The notes under the pieces are model-generated. The model did no database searches, was not told the origin of the DNA, and worked only from the letters and a program-made list of their open reading frames with translations. A stretch of DNA of 16,605 nucleotides, taken from contig JANQQO010000164.1 of NCBI GenBank assembly GCA_028289305.1, positions 1-16,605 of the forward strand. Reading direction: 5' to 3'. The stretch comes from Rickettsiales bacterium. GTDB taxonomy: Bacteria; Pseudomonadota; Alphaproteobacteria; Rickettsiales; JANQQO01. Below, in pieces: positions 7,015 to 14,967 of this stretch. How positions within the stretch are numbered: the stretch's first letter is position 1; each line of letters starts with the position of its first letter. A program made the translations under genes and the position numbers.

Positions 7015-7749
7015 CTAATCCTCCTCCTCCGCCCCTGCATCGGGTTCGAAGGAATAGCCCGCGGAGCGCACAGTTTTCACCCTATCGCCCAAGCCTTGTT
7101 TGCGCTCATTGAGCGATTTGCGCAAGCGGCGAATATGCACATCCACCGTACGCGGCTCCACGTAAATCTCCCTACCCCACACCGAATCGAGAATATGCTC
7201 GCGGGTAAATACCTGCCTAGGATGCGCCAGGAAATGCGCGAGCAGGCGAAATTCGGTCGGCCCCAGCCGTATCGGCTGATCGTCATACCGCGCCATATAT
7301 TTGCTCAAATCCATGGTGATCCCCGCCACTTCCAATATCTGCATCGAAAACGCCGGCCGCATGCGCCGGAGCACCGCGCGTATCCGCGCAATCAGCTCCC
7401 CAGGCGAAAACGGCTTCACCACATAATCATCCGCCCCCGCATCCAAGCCGCGCACGCGATCATCCTCCTCGCCGCGCGCCGTCAGCATGATAATCGGCAG
7501 CCCCCGCGTATCCGGGTTATCGCGCAGGCGTTCGCAAATCTCAATGCCAGAAAGCCCGGGCAGCATCCAATCGAGCAGCACCAAATCCGGCTGTTGATGC
7601 CGAATCAACTCCAGCGCCTCTTCGCCATCGGCAATGAGATTCACCAGAAACCCTTCTTTTTCGAGATTATATTGAATCAGCGTTGCAATCGCCTCTTCAT
7701 CTTCCACCACCAACACCGTTGGCGTTAATATCGGCCCGTCATCACTCAT
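7015..7749 (-). CDS. phoB: Phosphate regulon response regulator PhoB (OmpR family)
   Basis: This is a cytosolic two-component regulator that, when phosphorylated by PhoR under phosphate limitation, binds pho boxes. The 244 residues comprise a receiver domain (about 10-125) and an OmpR-type winged helix (about 140-238). The receiver has the acidic pair Glu16/Asp17, the phosphoacceptor Asp60 in LVLLDWMLPG, Thr90 and Lys112 in VKPFSPGEL. The C-terminal domain holds TEFRLLAHFLAHPRQVF, and the recognition helix and wing run through RTVDVHIRRLRKSLN, typical of PhoB. It lies 57 bases downstream of pstB at the end of the phoR-pstCAB-phoB cluster. Its stop is only 7 bases from the convergent aminomutase stop, leaving no room for a terminator. 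It ends in an acidic GAEEED tail. Assignment to PhoB rather than another OmpR regulator rests on both sequence and context. Confidence 0.95.
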   Translation of the reverse strand: MSDDGPILTPTVLVVEDEEAIATLIQYNLEKEGFLVNLIADGEEALELIRHQQPDLVLLDWMLPGLSGIEICERLRDNPDTRGLPIIMLTARGEEDDRVRGLDAGADDYVVKPFSPGELIARIRAVLRRMRPAFSMQILEVAGITMDLSKYMARYDDQPIRLGPTEFRLLAHFLAHPRQVFTREHILDSVWGREIYVEPRTVDVHIRRLRKSLNERKQGLGDRVKTVRSAGYSFEPDAGAEEED

Positions 7750-7806
7750 ACGCCTTAAAATACCCTGTTACAGCGCAAGAGTCAAAATAGGATTGGGCTT
7801 TAGGGA

Positions 7807-8580
7807 TTAGCCAAACTTACCTTTAATATATTGCTTGGTTTTCTTCTGTTTGGGGTCAGAGAATAACTTCTTCGTTTCCCCCTCCTCTATCAATTCACCC
7901 AGATGGAAGAAGGCGGTGCGGTCTGATACGCGCCGCGCCTGCTGCATCGAGTGCGTCACAATCACAATCGTGTATTTTTCCTTCAGCTCCACAATTAAAT
8001 CCTCAATCACCCCGGTCGCAATCGGGTCCAGCGCCGAGCACGGCTCATCCATCAGCACCACTTCAGGATCCACTGCAATCGCCCGCGCGATGCACAGCCG
8101 CTGCTGCTGCCCACCTGAAAGCGAGGTGCCCGGCTCGTGCAGACGGTGTTTCACCTCTTCCCACAGACCCGCTCTGATAAGCTTACGTTCTACCAACTCG
8201 TCCATTTCGGCTTTTGTGTGGACTAAACCGTGTATTTTGGGCCCATAAAGCACGTTTTCATAGATAGACTTAGGAAATGGGTTCGGTTTTTGGAAGACCA
8301 TGCCGATTTTGCGCCGCAAATACACAATATCAACCCTCTTCTTATAGATATCATGCCCATCAAGCAGTATTTTGCCTTTGATATGGCAGTTTTCAATCGT
8401 GTCATTCATACGGTTCAAACAGCGCAAAAAGGTCGATTTCCCACAACCTGAAGGGCCAATCAGCGCGGTCACCTGATTGCGCGGAATATCCAAATTCACG
8501 TCAAACAGCGCCTGCTTCTCGCCATAAAACACATTGACCTTCTTCACCGCAATGCGTGTATTACCTTCTTTTTTAGCCAT
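7807..8580 (-). CDS. pstB: Phosphate ABC transporter ATP-binding protein
   Basis: PstB is the cytoplasmic ATPase that drives high-affinity phosphate import through PstC and PstA, and it takes part in signalling phosphate status to PhoR. The 257 residues match the family length. Visible motifs are Walker A GPSGCGKST (42-50), Q-loop FQKPNPFPKSIYENV (96-110), signature LSGGQQQR (154-161), Walker B VVLMDEPCSALDP (174-186, catalytic Glu179) and the H-loop histidine in IVIVTHSMQQARRVSD. The FQKPNPFP and DEPCSALDP segments are specific to PstB. The start at 8580 has AGGG upstream. It is separated from pstA by a 176-base palindromic insert, unusual within a pst operon. Identification is secure. Confidence 0.97.
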   Translation of the reverse strand: MAKKEGNTRIAVKKVNVFYGEKQALFDVNLDIPRNQVTALIGPSGCGKSTFLRCLNRMNDTIENCHIKGKILLDGHDIYKKRVDIVYLRRKIGMVFQKPNPFPKSIYENVLYGPKIHGLVHTKAEMDELVERKLIRAGLWEEVKHRLHEPGTSLSGGQQQRLCIARAIAVDPEVVLMDEPCSALDPIATGVIEDLIVELKEKYTIVIVTHSMQQARRVSDRTAFFHLGELIEEGETKKLFSDPKQKKTKQYIKGKFG

Positions 8581-8623
8581 AACGTTACCCTACTAAAAAT
8601 CCTATTAAAGTAATAAATGCTGC

Positions 8624-8749
8624 TATAAAAACGCTAGCATGTGCTGAAAATGATGATTTTTGAGAACCGTACCGCAATGTACGTAAGAGTACCTGAGGAA
8701 CGGAAGCGCAGAAAATCGTCATTTGCAAGCCATGATAGTAGTTTTTAGA
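8624..8749. repeat. Long imperfect palindromic element between pstA and pstB
   Basis: The arms 8624-8660 and 8712-8749 are reverse complements over roughly 30 of 38 positions. The inner 13 bp (8648-8660 with 8712-8724) pair throughout if one G-U is allowed. The 51-base apical region 8661-8711 holds further short dyads (CCGT with ACGG, and two GTAC copies at 8679-8682 and 8689-8692). As RNA from the pst operon it would fold into one large hairpin between pstA and pstB. It looks like an inserted intergenic palindromic unit rather than a terminator, since no T-run follows. It may tune pstB expression or mRNA stability; only the repeat is seen directly. Confidence 0.7.
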
Positions 8750-8756
8750 GTAGTAT

Positions 8757-10046
8757 TTACCACTTCACCGCGTAGCGCTTGCGCAACCATACGGCTAATG
8801 CGTTGGCGAGCACAAGAAAAACCAGCAATACGATAATCGCCGCCGAGGTTTTCTCAATAAACCCAAGCTCCGGACTATCGCTCCACAGATAAATCTGCAC
8901 CGGCATCGTCGTCGAGGGGCTTAAGAAATGCTGCGGCACATCGGCGACAAACGCCACCATCCCAATCATCAGCAACGGCGCGGTTTCCCCAAGCGCCCGT
9001 GCAACACTCAAAATCGTCCCGGTCATAATCCCCGGCAGCGATAGCGGCAGCGTATGATGCAACACCACCTGCATCGGCGAGGCGCCGAGTGCGCGCGCCG
9101 CATCACGAATCGAGGGCGGCACGGCTTTGAGCGCATGGCGCGTGGCGATAATAATCACCGGCAGAATCAACAGCGCCAGCGTCAGCCCACCGACCAGCGC
9201 CGAGGAACGCGGCATCCCAAATAAATTCAGATAGATAGATAGACCAAGCAGCCCAAATACAATCGACGGCACCGCCGCCAGATTATTGATATTCACCTCC
9301 AGCACATCGGTCAGCCGATTTTTCGGCGCGAATTCCTCCAAATACACCGCGGTGGTCACCCCCACCGGGAACGATACCAGCATGCAGATAATAATCGTGA
9401 AGAACGACCCGAGCATACTCCCCAAAATCCCCGCCTGCTCCGGCTCGCGCGAATCGCCGCCGGTAAAAAACACCGTGTTAAAGCTGCTGCGCACCCGCTC
9501 TTGCTCCGCCAGCGCATCAAACCAGCCGAGCTGCCGATCTTTAACCACTCGATTAACTTCTGGCAGCGCGCGGTCAATATAGCCTTTCTTCAGCATATCG
9601 ATCTCTGAAGAGGCTGGCAGCCACAGCACATGCGTCTGTCCAATACGTGTCGGGTCAGCAAGCACATAATCGCGTAACTCAAAGCCAGCCCCCTTGCTTA
9701 CCAGCTGGTATAATTGAATGCGCCCACGCCGATCCGTCACCTCGGGGAACAGCGCCCTTAGCGCGTCATGCACCAATTTTTGGTAATTCGCGCGCGATAG
9801 CGTCTCCAGATCACGTGTGCCCGCCGGGTCGATCACCTCTGCATCCAGCTGTACCGCCAGCTGCAGCTGCGTCCGCACAAACGCGCTATACCCCTTACCC
9901 ACTATCGTAATTAACAATATGCCTAAGAACGCACAGGCGCAGAGAATCATCACAAGCCCAAGCCCGCGGAAGCGCTTTTCCTTACGATGCCGCCGCGCAA
10001 TCTGCCGTGCAACCGGCCCTTCCGGTATCAAGGGTGATTTATTCAT
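8757..10046 (-). CDS. pstA: Phosphate ABC transporter permease PstA, long form
   Basis: PstA is one of the two inner-membrane permease subunits of the Pst phosphate importer. At 429 residues it is much longer than E. coli PstA (296), because an N-terminal region, of the type known as DUF3333, precedes the permease domain. That region has a basic cytoplasmic start, a transmembrane segment at about 30-55 and a periplasmic stretch to about 210. The permease core follows with SFFTIIICMLVSFPVGVTTAVYLEEF, VNINNLAAVPSIVFGLLGL, and the EAA-type loop RDAARALGASPMQVVLHHTL that contacts PstB, ending GETAPLLMIG and a last helix. The start at 10046 overlaps the end of pstC by 8 bases and has GGGAG five bases upstream. 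Identification is secure; the role of the periplasmic region is unknown. Confidence 0.95.
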   Translation of the reverse strand: MNKSPLIPEGPVARQIARRHRKEKRFRGLGLVMILCACAFLGILLITIVGKGYSAFVRTQLQLAVQLDAEVIDPAGTRDLETLSRANYQKLVHDALRALFPEVTDRRGRIQLYQLVSKGAGFELRDYVLADPTRIGQTHVLWLPASSEIDMLKKGYIDRALPEVNRVVKDRQLGWFDALAEQERVRSSFNTVFFTGGDSREPEQAGILGSMLGSFFTIIICMLVSFPVGVTTAVYLEEFAPKNRLTDVLEVNINNLAAVPSIVFGLLGLSIYLNLFGMPRSSALVGGLTLALLILPVIIIATRHALKAVPPSIRDAARALGASPMQVVLHHTLPLSLPGIMTGTILSVARALGETAPLLMIGMVAFVADVPQHFLSPSTTMPVQIYLWSDSPELGFIEKTSAAIIVLLVFLVLANALAVWLRKRYAVKW

Positions 10047-11268
10047 ATTGCTCCCGATATTTCTTCACAATCACCATCGCGATCACATTGAGCAGCAGCG
10101 TGATGATAAACAGTGTCAGCCCCAACGCAAAGGCAGAAAGGGTTTTCGCACTATCAAACTCCTGATCGCCCACCAATAACGTCACGATCTGTGCCGTCAC
10201 CGTGGTTACTGACTCGAGCGGATTTGCCGTCAGATTCGCCGCCAATCCTGCCGCCATCACTACAATCATCGTTTCACCAATCCCGCGCGAAATCGCAAGC
10301 AGCAACGCCCCCATAATCCCCGGCAGCGCCGCGGGGATCACCACGCGTTTAATCGTCTCTGAGCGCGTCGCTCCAAGCCCAAGCGAGGCCTCACGCAGCG
10401 CCGCGGGCACCGCATTCATCACATCGTCTGAAAGCGAAAGCACGAAGGGAATAATCATCACCCCCATCACAATACCTGCAGAAAGCGCGCTTTCAGACGC
10501 CACTTCCAGCCCCAACCCATCTCCAAGTGTGCGCAAAAATGGCGCAAAGGTAATCACCGCAAAATAGCCGTAAACCACCGTCGGCACGCCTGCAAGCACC
10601 TCCAAAACCGGCTTCACCGCATCGCGAAATCTCTTTGACGCATATTCCGACAGATAAATCGCCGATAACAACCCAATCGGCCCGGCAATACACATCGCAA
10701 CAAAGGTAATCAGCAGCGTGCCCGTAAACACCGGCACCGCCCCAAACGCACCCGAACTCCCCGCTTGATCCGCACGAATCGCGGTTTGCGGACTCCATTG
10801 CAAGCCAAATAAAAACTCACTCACCGGCACGTGCTGGAAAAATAGCCAGGATTCATACGCCACCGAGGCAATAATCAACACCGTAATCGCTACTGACAGA
10901 GCGGTACAGAGCAATAACAGCCCATATAACCACCGCTCGGCATGCACCCGCGCATTAAACCTTGGTGACAGCGCAATCAGCGCCAAGAACACCGCAGAAA
11001 GCATGATCACCGCAGCAAACACCACCGCCGTCACCGGGTGGGTCAACCACATAATCCCGCTTTTCACTGCAACCATATGAAACAAATAGAACAAACCCAG
11101 ACTCGGCAGCATGCTCCACAGCACAGCACACCAGCCATAATAGCTCGGCAACGCGTGCAGACGGCTCGTATCCATCATCTGTGCATGATACACCACCACA
11201 CGTTGCGCTAAATAAAACGCCACCACGCCGAGCACAGCAATTGTCAGGATACCAGTAAATAACGCCAT
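10039..11268 (-). CDS. pstC: Phosphate ABC transporter permease PstC, long form
   Basis: PstC pairs with PstA to form the membrane channel for phosphate import. The 409 residues include an N-terminal extension of about 110 residues with extra hydrophobic segments (about 4-21, 43-65 and 78-100) that E. coli PstC (319) lacks. The core contains LLITFVAMCIAGPIGLLSAIYLSEYAS, EVLAGVPTVVYGYFAVITFAP and the EAA loop LREASLGLGATRSETIKRVV, then GIGETMIVVMAAG, all characteristic of PstC. The gene overlaps pstA by 8 bases, so the two subunits are translationally coupled. A 93-base gap separates it from phoR. No clear ribosome binding site is visible before ATG 11268, nor a convincing pho box in the gap. 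Identification is secure. Confidence 0.95.
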   Translation of the reverse strand: MALFTGILTIAVLGVVAFYLAQRVVVYHAQMMDTSRLHALPSYYGWCAVLWSMLPSLGLFYLFHMVAVKSGIMWLTHPVTAVVFAAVIMLSAVFLALIALSPRFNARVHAERWLYGLLLLCTALSVAITVLIIASVAYESWLFFQHVPVSEFLFGLQWSPQTAIRADQAGSSGAFGAVPVFTGTLLITFVAMCIAGPIGLLSAIYLSEYASKRFRDAVKPVLEVLAGVPTVVYGYFAVITFAPFLRTLGDGLGLEVASESALSAGIVMGVMIIPFVLSLSDDVMNAVPAALREASLGLGATRSETIKRVVIPAALPGIMGALLLAISRGIGETMIVVMAAGLAANLTANPLESVTTVTAQIVTLLVGDQEFDSAKTLSAFALGLTLFIITLLLNVIAMVIVKKYREQYE

Positions 11269-11361
11269 AGTATTGACTTTACGGGGGATATTGTCTGCTC
11301 ACCCTAGCAGTATTTAGCAAAAATACAAGCGAGATCCGTACAGCACCACAGCGCCCCTTAT

Positions 11362-12804
11362 TCAACCAAGCGGCAAAAGAACGGTAAACGTACTACCATG
11401 GCCGAGATTGCTCTCTACATGCAGCCATCCCCCATGGCGATCAAGCACGTGTTTAACAATCGAAAGCCCAAGCCCCGTGCCCCCCTCTTTGCGCGACCGC
11501 GCTGTATCCACGCGGTAAAACCGCTCGGTAAGCCGCGGAATATGCTCTTGCGGGATGCCTTCGCCCTCATCCACCACCGATACCGCAAGCAGCATCTCCT
11601 GCCCTTTAAAGCGCCGCCGCTCCGGAAATTTGTTCTTCAACCGTTCGGTTTTTATAGTGATTTTGCTTTTTGCAGGGCTGTATTTAATCGCATTGTTAAT
11701 AAGATTGGTGAACACGAGTATCAGCTCATTCGCATCGCCCAGCACGGCAGGCAGCGCCGCATCATACACCTCCCCAACCTGAATCTGCTTTGCCTCCGCC
11801 GCATGCGCCACATTCTTGCGCGAGATCGCCAAAATATCATGCACATCGATGGTCTCACTGGGCGGCGTACGATTGCCGCGCTCAATCTTCGAGAGCGACA
11901 GCAAATCATCCACCAAATTCGACATCCGCTCCGCCTGCTGTTCCATCGTCTCTAAAAACGTCTCACGCGCTGCCGCATCCTCCTTCGCCGTTGTCCGCAA
12001 CGTCTCAATAAACCCAATCAAACTCGTCAGCGGGGTGCGAATCTCATGGCTCGCATTAGCCACAAAATCGGCAAATGTCTGCTCGGTGCGCTTCAGCTCC
12101 GTCACATCATGCATCGCAATAATCACCGCAATCCCTGTCGGCGACGACACCGGAAAGCGCTCCACCCGCACTAAATAATCCCGATAGAGCGGGTCTTCTA
12201 ACGAAAATTCCACACCATGCCCCTCTTTTTCCTCCAGCACAGCACGGATCGCCTGTTGCAGGGTTGGATGCGCCAGGAGCTCCGTAAACGCCTCCTCATA
12301 GGGCTGACCAAAATTCTGCACCGCGGCGTTATTCGTCCGCACGATATTCCCCTTGTGATCTAAGAAAATCAGCACATCCGGCAGGGTATCGATCACAATC
12401 TTGCTCTCTCCCACCAGCGATTCCAGCTGCTCGCGCCGCGCCTCCCACGAGCGATGCAACCGCTCCACCGCCTGCGACAGCTCTTCCACATTACTCAAGA
12501 AGCTCAAATCTGGTGGCTCCGCTTTCTTATCCTCCGCCAGCTGCTCCACATAGCGCGTCAGCGATCCCAAATCCGCGATATAGGGCCGCACAAAAATCAG
12601 CGATAGGATGAAAATCACGCCCAAGCCCCACGCGGCCTCTGATACTCCCACCACATTATACAGCAGATAAATCGCGATCAGCATCACCGGCGCTAGCATG
12701 ATGATCGCCGTGCCTTTAATCAGCGTACGCCAATGAATCCGCCTGCGCGCGGCCTGCCCTTTCGGAGAATCAAAAAAACGACGTAATGCGGTCACCAATG
12801 CCAT
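11362..12804 (-). CDS. phoR: Phosphate regulon sensor histidine kinase PhoR
   Basis: PhoR is an inner-membrane kinase that phosphorylates PhoB when phosphate is scarce, taking its signal from the Pst transporter. The 480 residues show two closely spaced transmembrane helices (about 29-50 and 57-73), a short linker, a PAS domain (about 130-235; LPDVLIFLDHKGNIVRTN), a HisKA dimerisation domain with the phosphoacceptor His253 in NASHEIRTPLTSLIG, and a HATPase domain with the N-box NLINNAIKYSP, VVDEGEGIP and GGTGLGLSIVKHVL. There is essentially no periplasmic domain, typical of PhoR. Its position directly upstream of pstC and its separation from phoB by the pst genes are unlike E. coli phoBR but seen in alphaproteobacteria. 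GGAG precedes ATG 12804, and a hairpin lies just upstream. Confidence 0.93.
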   Translation of the reverse strand: MALVTALRRFFDSPKGQAARRRIHWRTLIKGTAIIMLAPVMLIAIYLLYNVVGVSEAAWGLGVIFILSLIFVRPYIADLGSLTRYVEQLAEDKKAEPPDLSFLSNVEELSQAVERLHRSWEARREQLESLVGESKIVIDTLPDVLIFLDHKGNIVRTNNAAVQNFGQPYEEAFTELLAHPTLQQAIRAVLEEKEGHGVEFSLEDPLYRDYLVRVERFPVSSPTGIAVIIAMHDVTELKRTEQTFADFVANASHEIRTPLTSLIGFIETLRTTAKEDAAARETFLETMEQQAERMSNLVDDLLSLSKIERGNRTPPSETIDVHDILAISRKNVAHAAEAKQIQVGEVYDAALPAVLGDANELILVFTNLINNAIKYSPAKSKITIKTERLKNKFPERRRFKGQEMLLAVSVVDEGEGIPQEHIPRLTERFYRVDTARSRKEGGTGLGLSIVKHVLDRHGGWLHVESNLGHGSTFTVLLPLG

Positions 12805-12814
12805 ATCTGCTCCA

Positions 12815-12837
12815 CTATGCTACCACGGCTAGCATAG
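12815..12837 (-). promoter_or_regulatory. Hairpin immediately upstream of the phoR ribosome binding site
   Basis: CTATGCTA (12815-12822) and TAGCATAG (12830-12837) form a perfect 8-bp stem with a 7-base loop. On the phoR (-) strand it ends one base before GGAG of the ribosome binding site, leaving that site single-stranded. It may be an operator dyad or an mRNA structure; it lacks a T-run that would make it a terminator for the RTX gene upstream. Confidence 0.45.
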
Positions 12838-12921
12838 CACCTAGTAATGGAATAGGGAATCGAGAACGGTAAATGGAGATTTGCAGGCCATTAAACGCCT
12901 TATAACGGCACTATCTAGACC

Positions 12922-14967
12922 TTAGGATTCCATAAAATCAGGATGCTGTACGATATCAAAACGGAAAATACTGGTTGATGTGCCAGCTAATTCCAATAAC
13001 ACATCGGTGTCAGCCTGAAATCCCGGCGTATCATCCACCCCAATCGCAGCAAATTTGCGGCCAATAAAATCACCGCCGATGATATTGATATTCTGCACAT
13101 CGCCATTGCCAGTTCCCACGGACATGTCTTCCGGATCACTCGCACCCGCATGATCAAACGTGCCGGTAATCAGCGCCAACACATCGGCAATACTATTAGC
13201 ATTGCCGGCCACCACGCCATAGCTTACATTCGCAGGCACCGTCCCTCCACCTGCGAGCGTAATATCCGGAATCCGCGCAAAAAGCTGCACCTGGTCGGTC
13301 AGTGAAACAAAATCATTCACCACATCCACCTGGTTCACCCCATCCGAGGCATTCGAGCTTAGGCCCACCACACTTGGATCCGCTCCATCAAACCCGTAAG
13401 TCAGCACATCCACCCCCCCTCCAAGCGTCAAGATATCTCGCCCTTGGTCGGTGCGAATTTCTTCTATCTGCGCGCTGCCAATGATCGTATCGGCCATATC
13501 ACTGCCAAAAAGCAGCAAACTTCCGGTGCCAGCCGCCACCACACGATGCGCGCTGCCATCCTGCAGCAAGAAAATCTCATCATCCGCCCGGCTCAGCAAC
13601 ACATCAAAATTGGCACTCACCGCTGAAGTATTCACCGTCAGCGCGGCTTCCGACGTCGCAGAGAAAAAGTCAATCCGCACCTGCCCCAAATCGGTGCGAT
13701 TCAAAAATACATTATCAAACACCGCCGGCCCACCGCCCGGGCTTTGTATCACATCAATGCCAAATACATTGGCAAAATTCGTTGGATTAATTGGGCTAGC
13801 CCCATTAAATGCCACCGTATCCTCACCCGCACCGCCGATCAATGTATCGGTATCGGTCAGATTCACCGGCTCAAAATCAAAACGGTCATTCCCTGCTCCG
13901 CCATCCAGCTGATCATCCCCGGTATTGGGCGCTAAAACATCATTCCCCTCGCCGCCAAACAGCGAATCATCGCCCTCTGAGCCAAACAAACTATCATCTC
14001 CGAGGTCACCAAATATCTGATCATTCCCTAGCCCACCAATAATTGTATCATTTCCTTGCCCGCCGCGCAGCGTATCTTGGCCAATGCTGCCTATCAGCGA
14101 ATCCGCACCCTGATTGCCATTCATCACCAATGTCGCCGCGATATTAGCACCACGCCCATCCAGCGTATCATCACCCCCACCACCAAACGCCATGCCCTGC
14201 TCCGAAGGCCCAGGCGCAATCACAATAATATCATTACCCAAATCCCCACGCAGCGTGTCTTGCCCGCCATTGCCACGCAGCGAGTCATCGCCCTGACCGC
14301 CACGCAGCGAGTCATTATCCGCCGAGCCAAACACCGTATCATTCCCCGCATTGCCCTGCGCGAAATTACGGCCCGACACGCCGTCAATCACATCATTGCC
14401 GACATCGCCAAATATCGTATCCCCGCCTTCGCCCCCTTCAATCGTGTCATCGCCCTGCCCACCGCGCAGCACATCATCACCATCCCCGCCGAGCATCACA
14501 TCATTGCCCGCATTGCCCTGCGCGAAATCATTGCCCCCCGCACCGGCAATCGTATCATTTTCGCCAAATCCAAAGAATAGCTCACCCGCTGGGGTGCCGC
14601 TCAATAACTGCGCCGCATCATCGAGTATCGGCGCTGTATTGCCCACCGCGGGAAATCCGGTGGTCTCATCCCCAAAAAACGCCGCGCTCGGCCCAAAGAA
14701 CGTGAAATTGCTACTGATCAGCCCAGACAGCCGTAAATCTCCACCAGCAGCCGCCGTCAGCGTCACCGCCAGCGATGTATTCCCCGCATTCACCGCCGCC
14801 TCATTCTCCGCGCGGAAAATCCGTACCGCCCGCGCCGTGCCGATCACGACCTCGGCAAAGCGGAAATCAATCGCCTCCCCATCGAAAAAGCCAAACACGA
14901 TGGAATCTGCCGCCGGGTCAAACGCGATTGTCTGCCCAATCTGTCCGCTGAAAATAAATGACGTCAT
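12922..14967 (-). CDS. RTX-repeat calcium-binding protein, probably type I-secreted
   Basis: This 681-residue protein has no Sec signal peptide. It contains an N-terminal region of about 130 residues (beta-rich, unrecognised) and then an RTX block from about 130 to 365 of GGxGxDxhx nonapeptides that form a calcium-binding parallel beta-roll. A Ser/Thr/Ala-rich C-terminal region with scattered degenerate repeats (372-383, 463-470, 488-497) follows, and the last residues are FRFDIVQHPDFMES. Such proteins normally leave the cell through a type I ABC exporter using a C-terminal signal, but no exporter genes are in the window. No lipase, protease or adhesin motif is evident, so the activity is unknown. 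The block has a 54-residue super-repeat. ATG 14967 gives a complete N-terminus; a weak GAG lies upstream. It is followed by phoR on the same strand, 117 bases away. Confidence 0.85.
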   Translation of the reverse strand: MTSFIFSGQIGQTIAFDPAADSIVFGFFDGEAIDFRFAEVVIGTARAVRIFRAENEAAVNAGNTSLAVTLTAAAGGDLRLSGLISSNFTFFGPSAAFFGDETTGFPAVGNTAPILDDAAQLLSGTPAGELFFGFGENDTIAGAGGNDFAQGNAGNDVMLGGDGDDVLRGGQGDDTIEGGEGGDTIFGDVGNDVIDGVSGRNFAQGNAGNDTVFGSADNDSLRGGQGDDSLRGNGGQDTLRGDLGNDIIVIAPGPSEQGMAFGGGGDDTLDGRGANIAATLVMNGNQGADSLIGSIGQDTLRGGQGNDTIIGGLGNDQIFGDLGDDSLFGSEGDDSLFGGEGNDVLAPNTGDDQLDGGAGNDRFDFEPVNLTDTDTLIGGAGEDTVAFNGASPINPTNFANVFGIDVIQSPGGGPAVFDNVFLNRTDLGQVRIDFFSATSEAALTVNTSAVSANFDVLLSRADDEIFLLQDGSAHRVVAAGTGSLLLFGSDMADTIIGSAQIEEIRTDQGRDILTLGGGVDVLTYGFDGADPSVVGLSSNASDGVNQVDVVNDFVSLTDQVQLFARIPDITLAGGGTVPANVSYGVVAGNANSIADVLALITGTFDHAGASDPEDMSVGTGNGDVQNINIIGGDFIGRKFAAIGVDDTPGFQADTDVLLELAGTSTSIFRFDIVQHPDFMES
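13993..14526 (-). repeat. Higher-order repeat within the RTX region
   Basis: FAQGNAGND occurs at residues 148-156 and again at 202-210; LRGGQGDD at 167-174 and 221-228; GDxGND at 187-192 and 241-246. All are offset by exactly 54 residues (six nonapeptides, 162 bases). A third, more diverged copy is offset by 79 residues (NGNQGAD ending at 289, LRGGQGND 300-307, GDLGDD 320-325), which implies an extra insert of about 25 residues around 251-278. At DNA level the two FAQGNAGND copies share about 20 identical bases, but the rest has diverged, so the duplication is not recent. Confidence 0.75.

Noticed and set aside
11269..11361. Possible pho box between phoR and pstC
   Set aside because: CTGT-like fragments are present on the - strand, but no pair with the expected 11-base spacing could be read.
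12891..12906. TTAA-N7-ATAAC upstream of phoR as a second CtrA box
   Set aside because: It has one mismatch in the second half site and no clear promoter in register, so chance is the simpler explanation.
13993..14526. Regular DNA repeats that could be read as a CRISPR-like array
   Set aside because: The period is 27 bases in frame and encodes GGxGxDxhx nonapeptides; there are no unique spacers of constant length.
14056..14580. Long open frames on the + strand opposite the RTX repeats
   Set aside because: They mirror the repetitive RTX codons; the peptides are Pro/Ser- or Ile/Arg-rich repeats with no known family.
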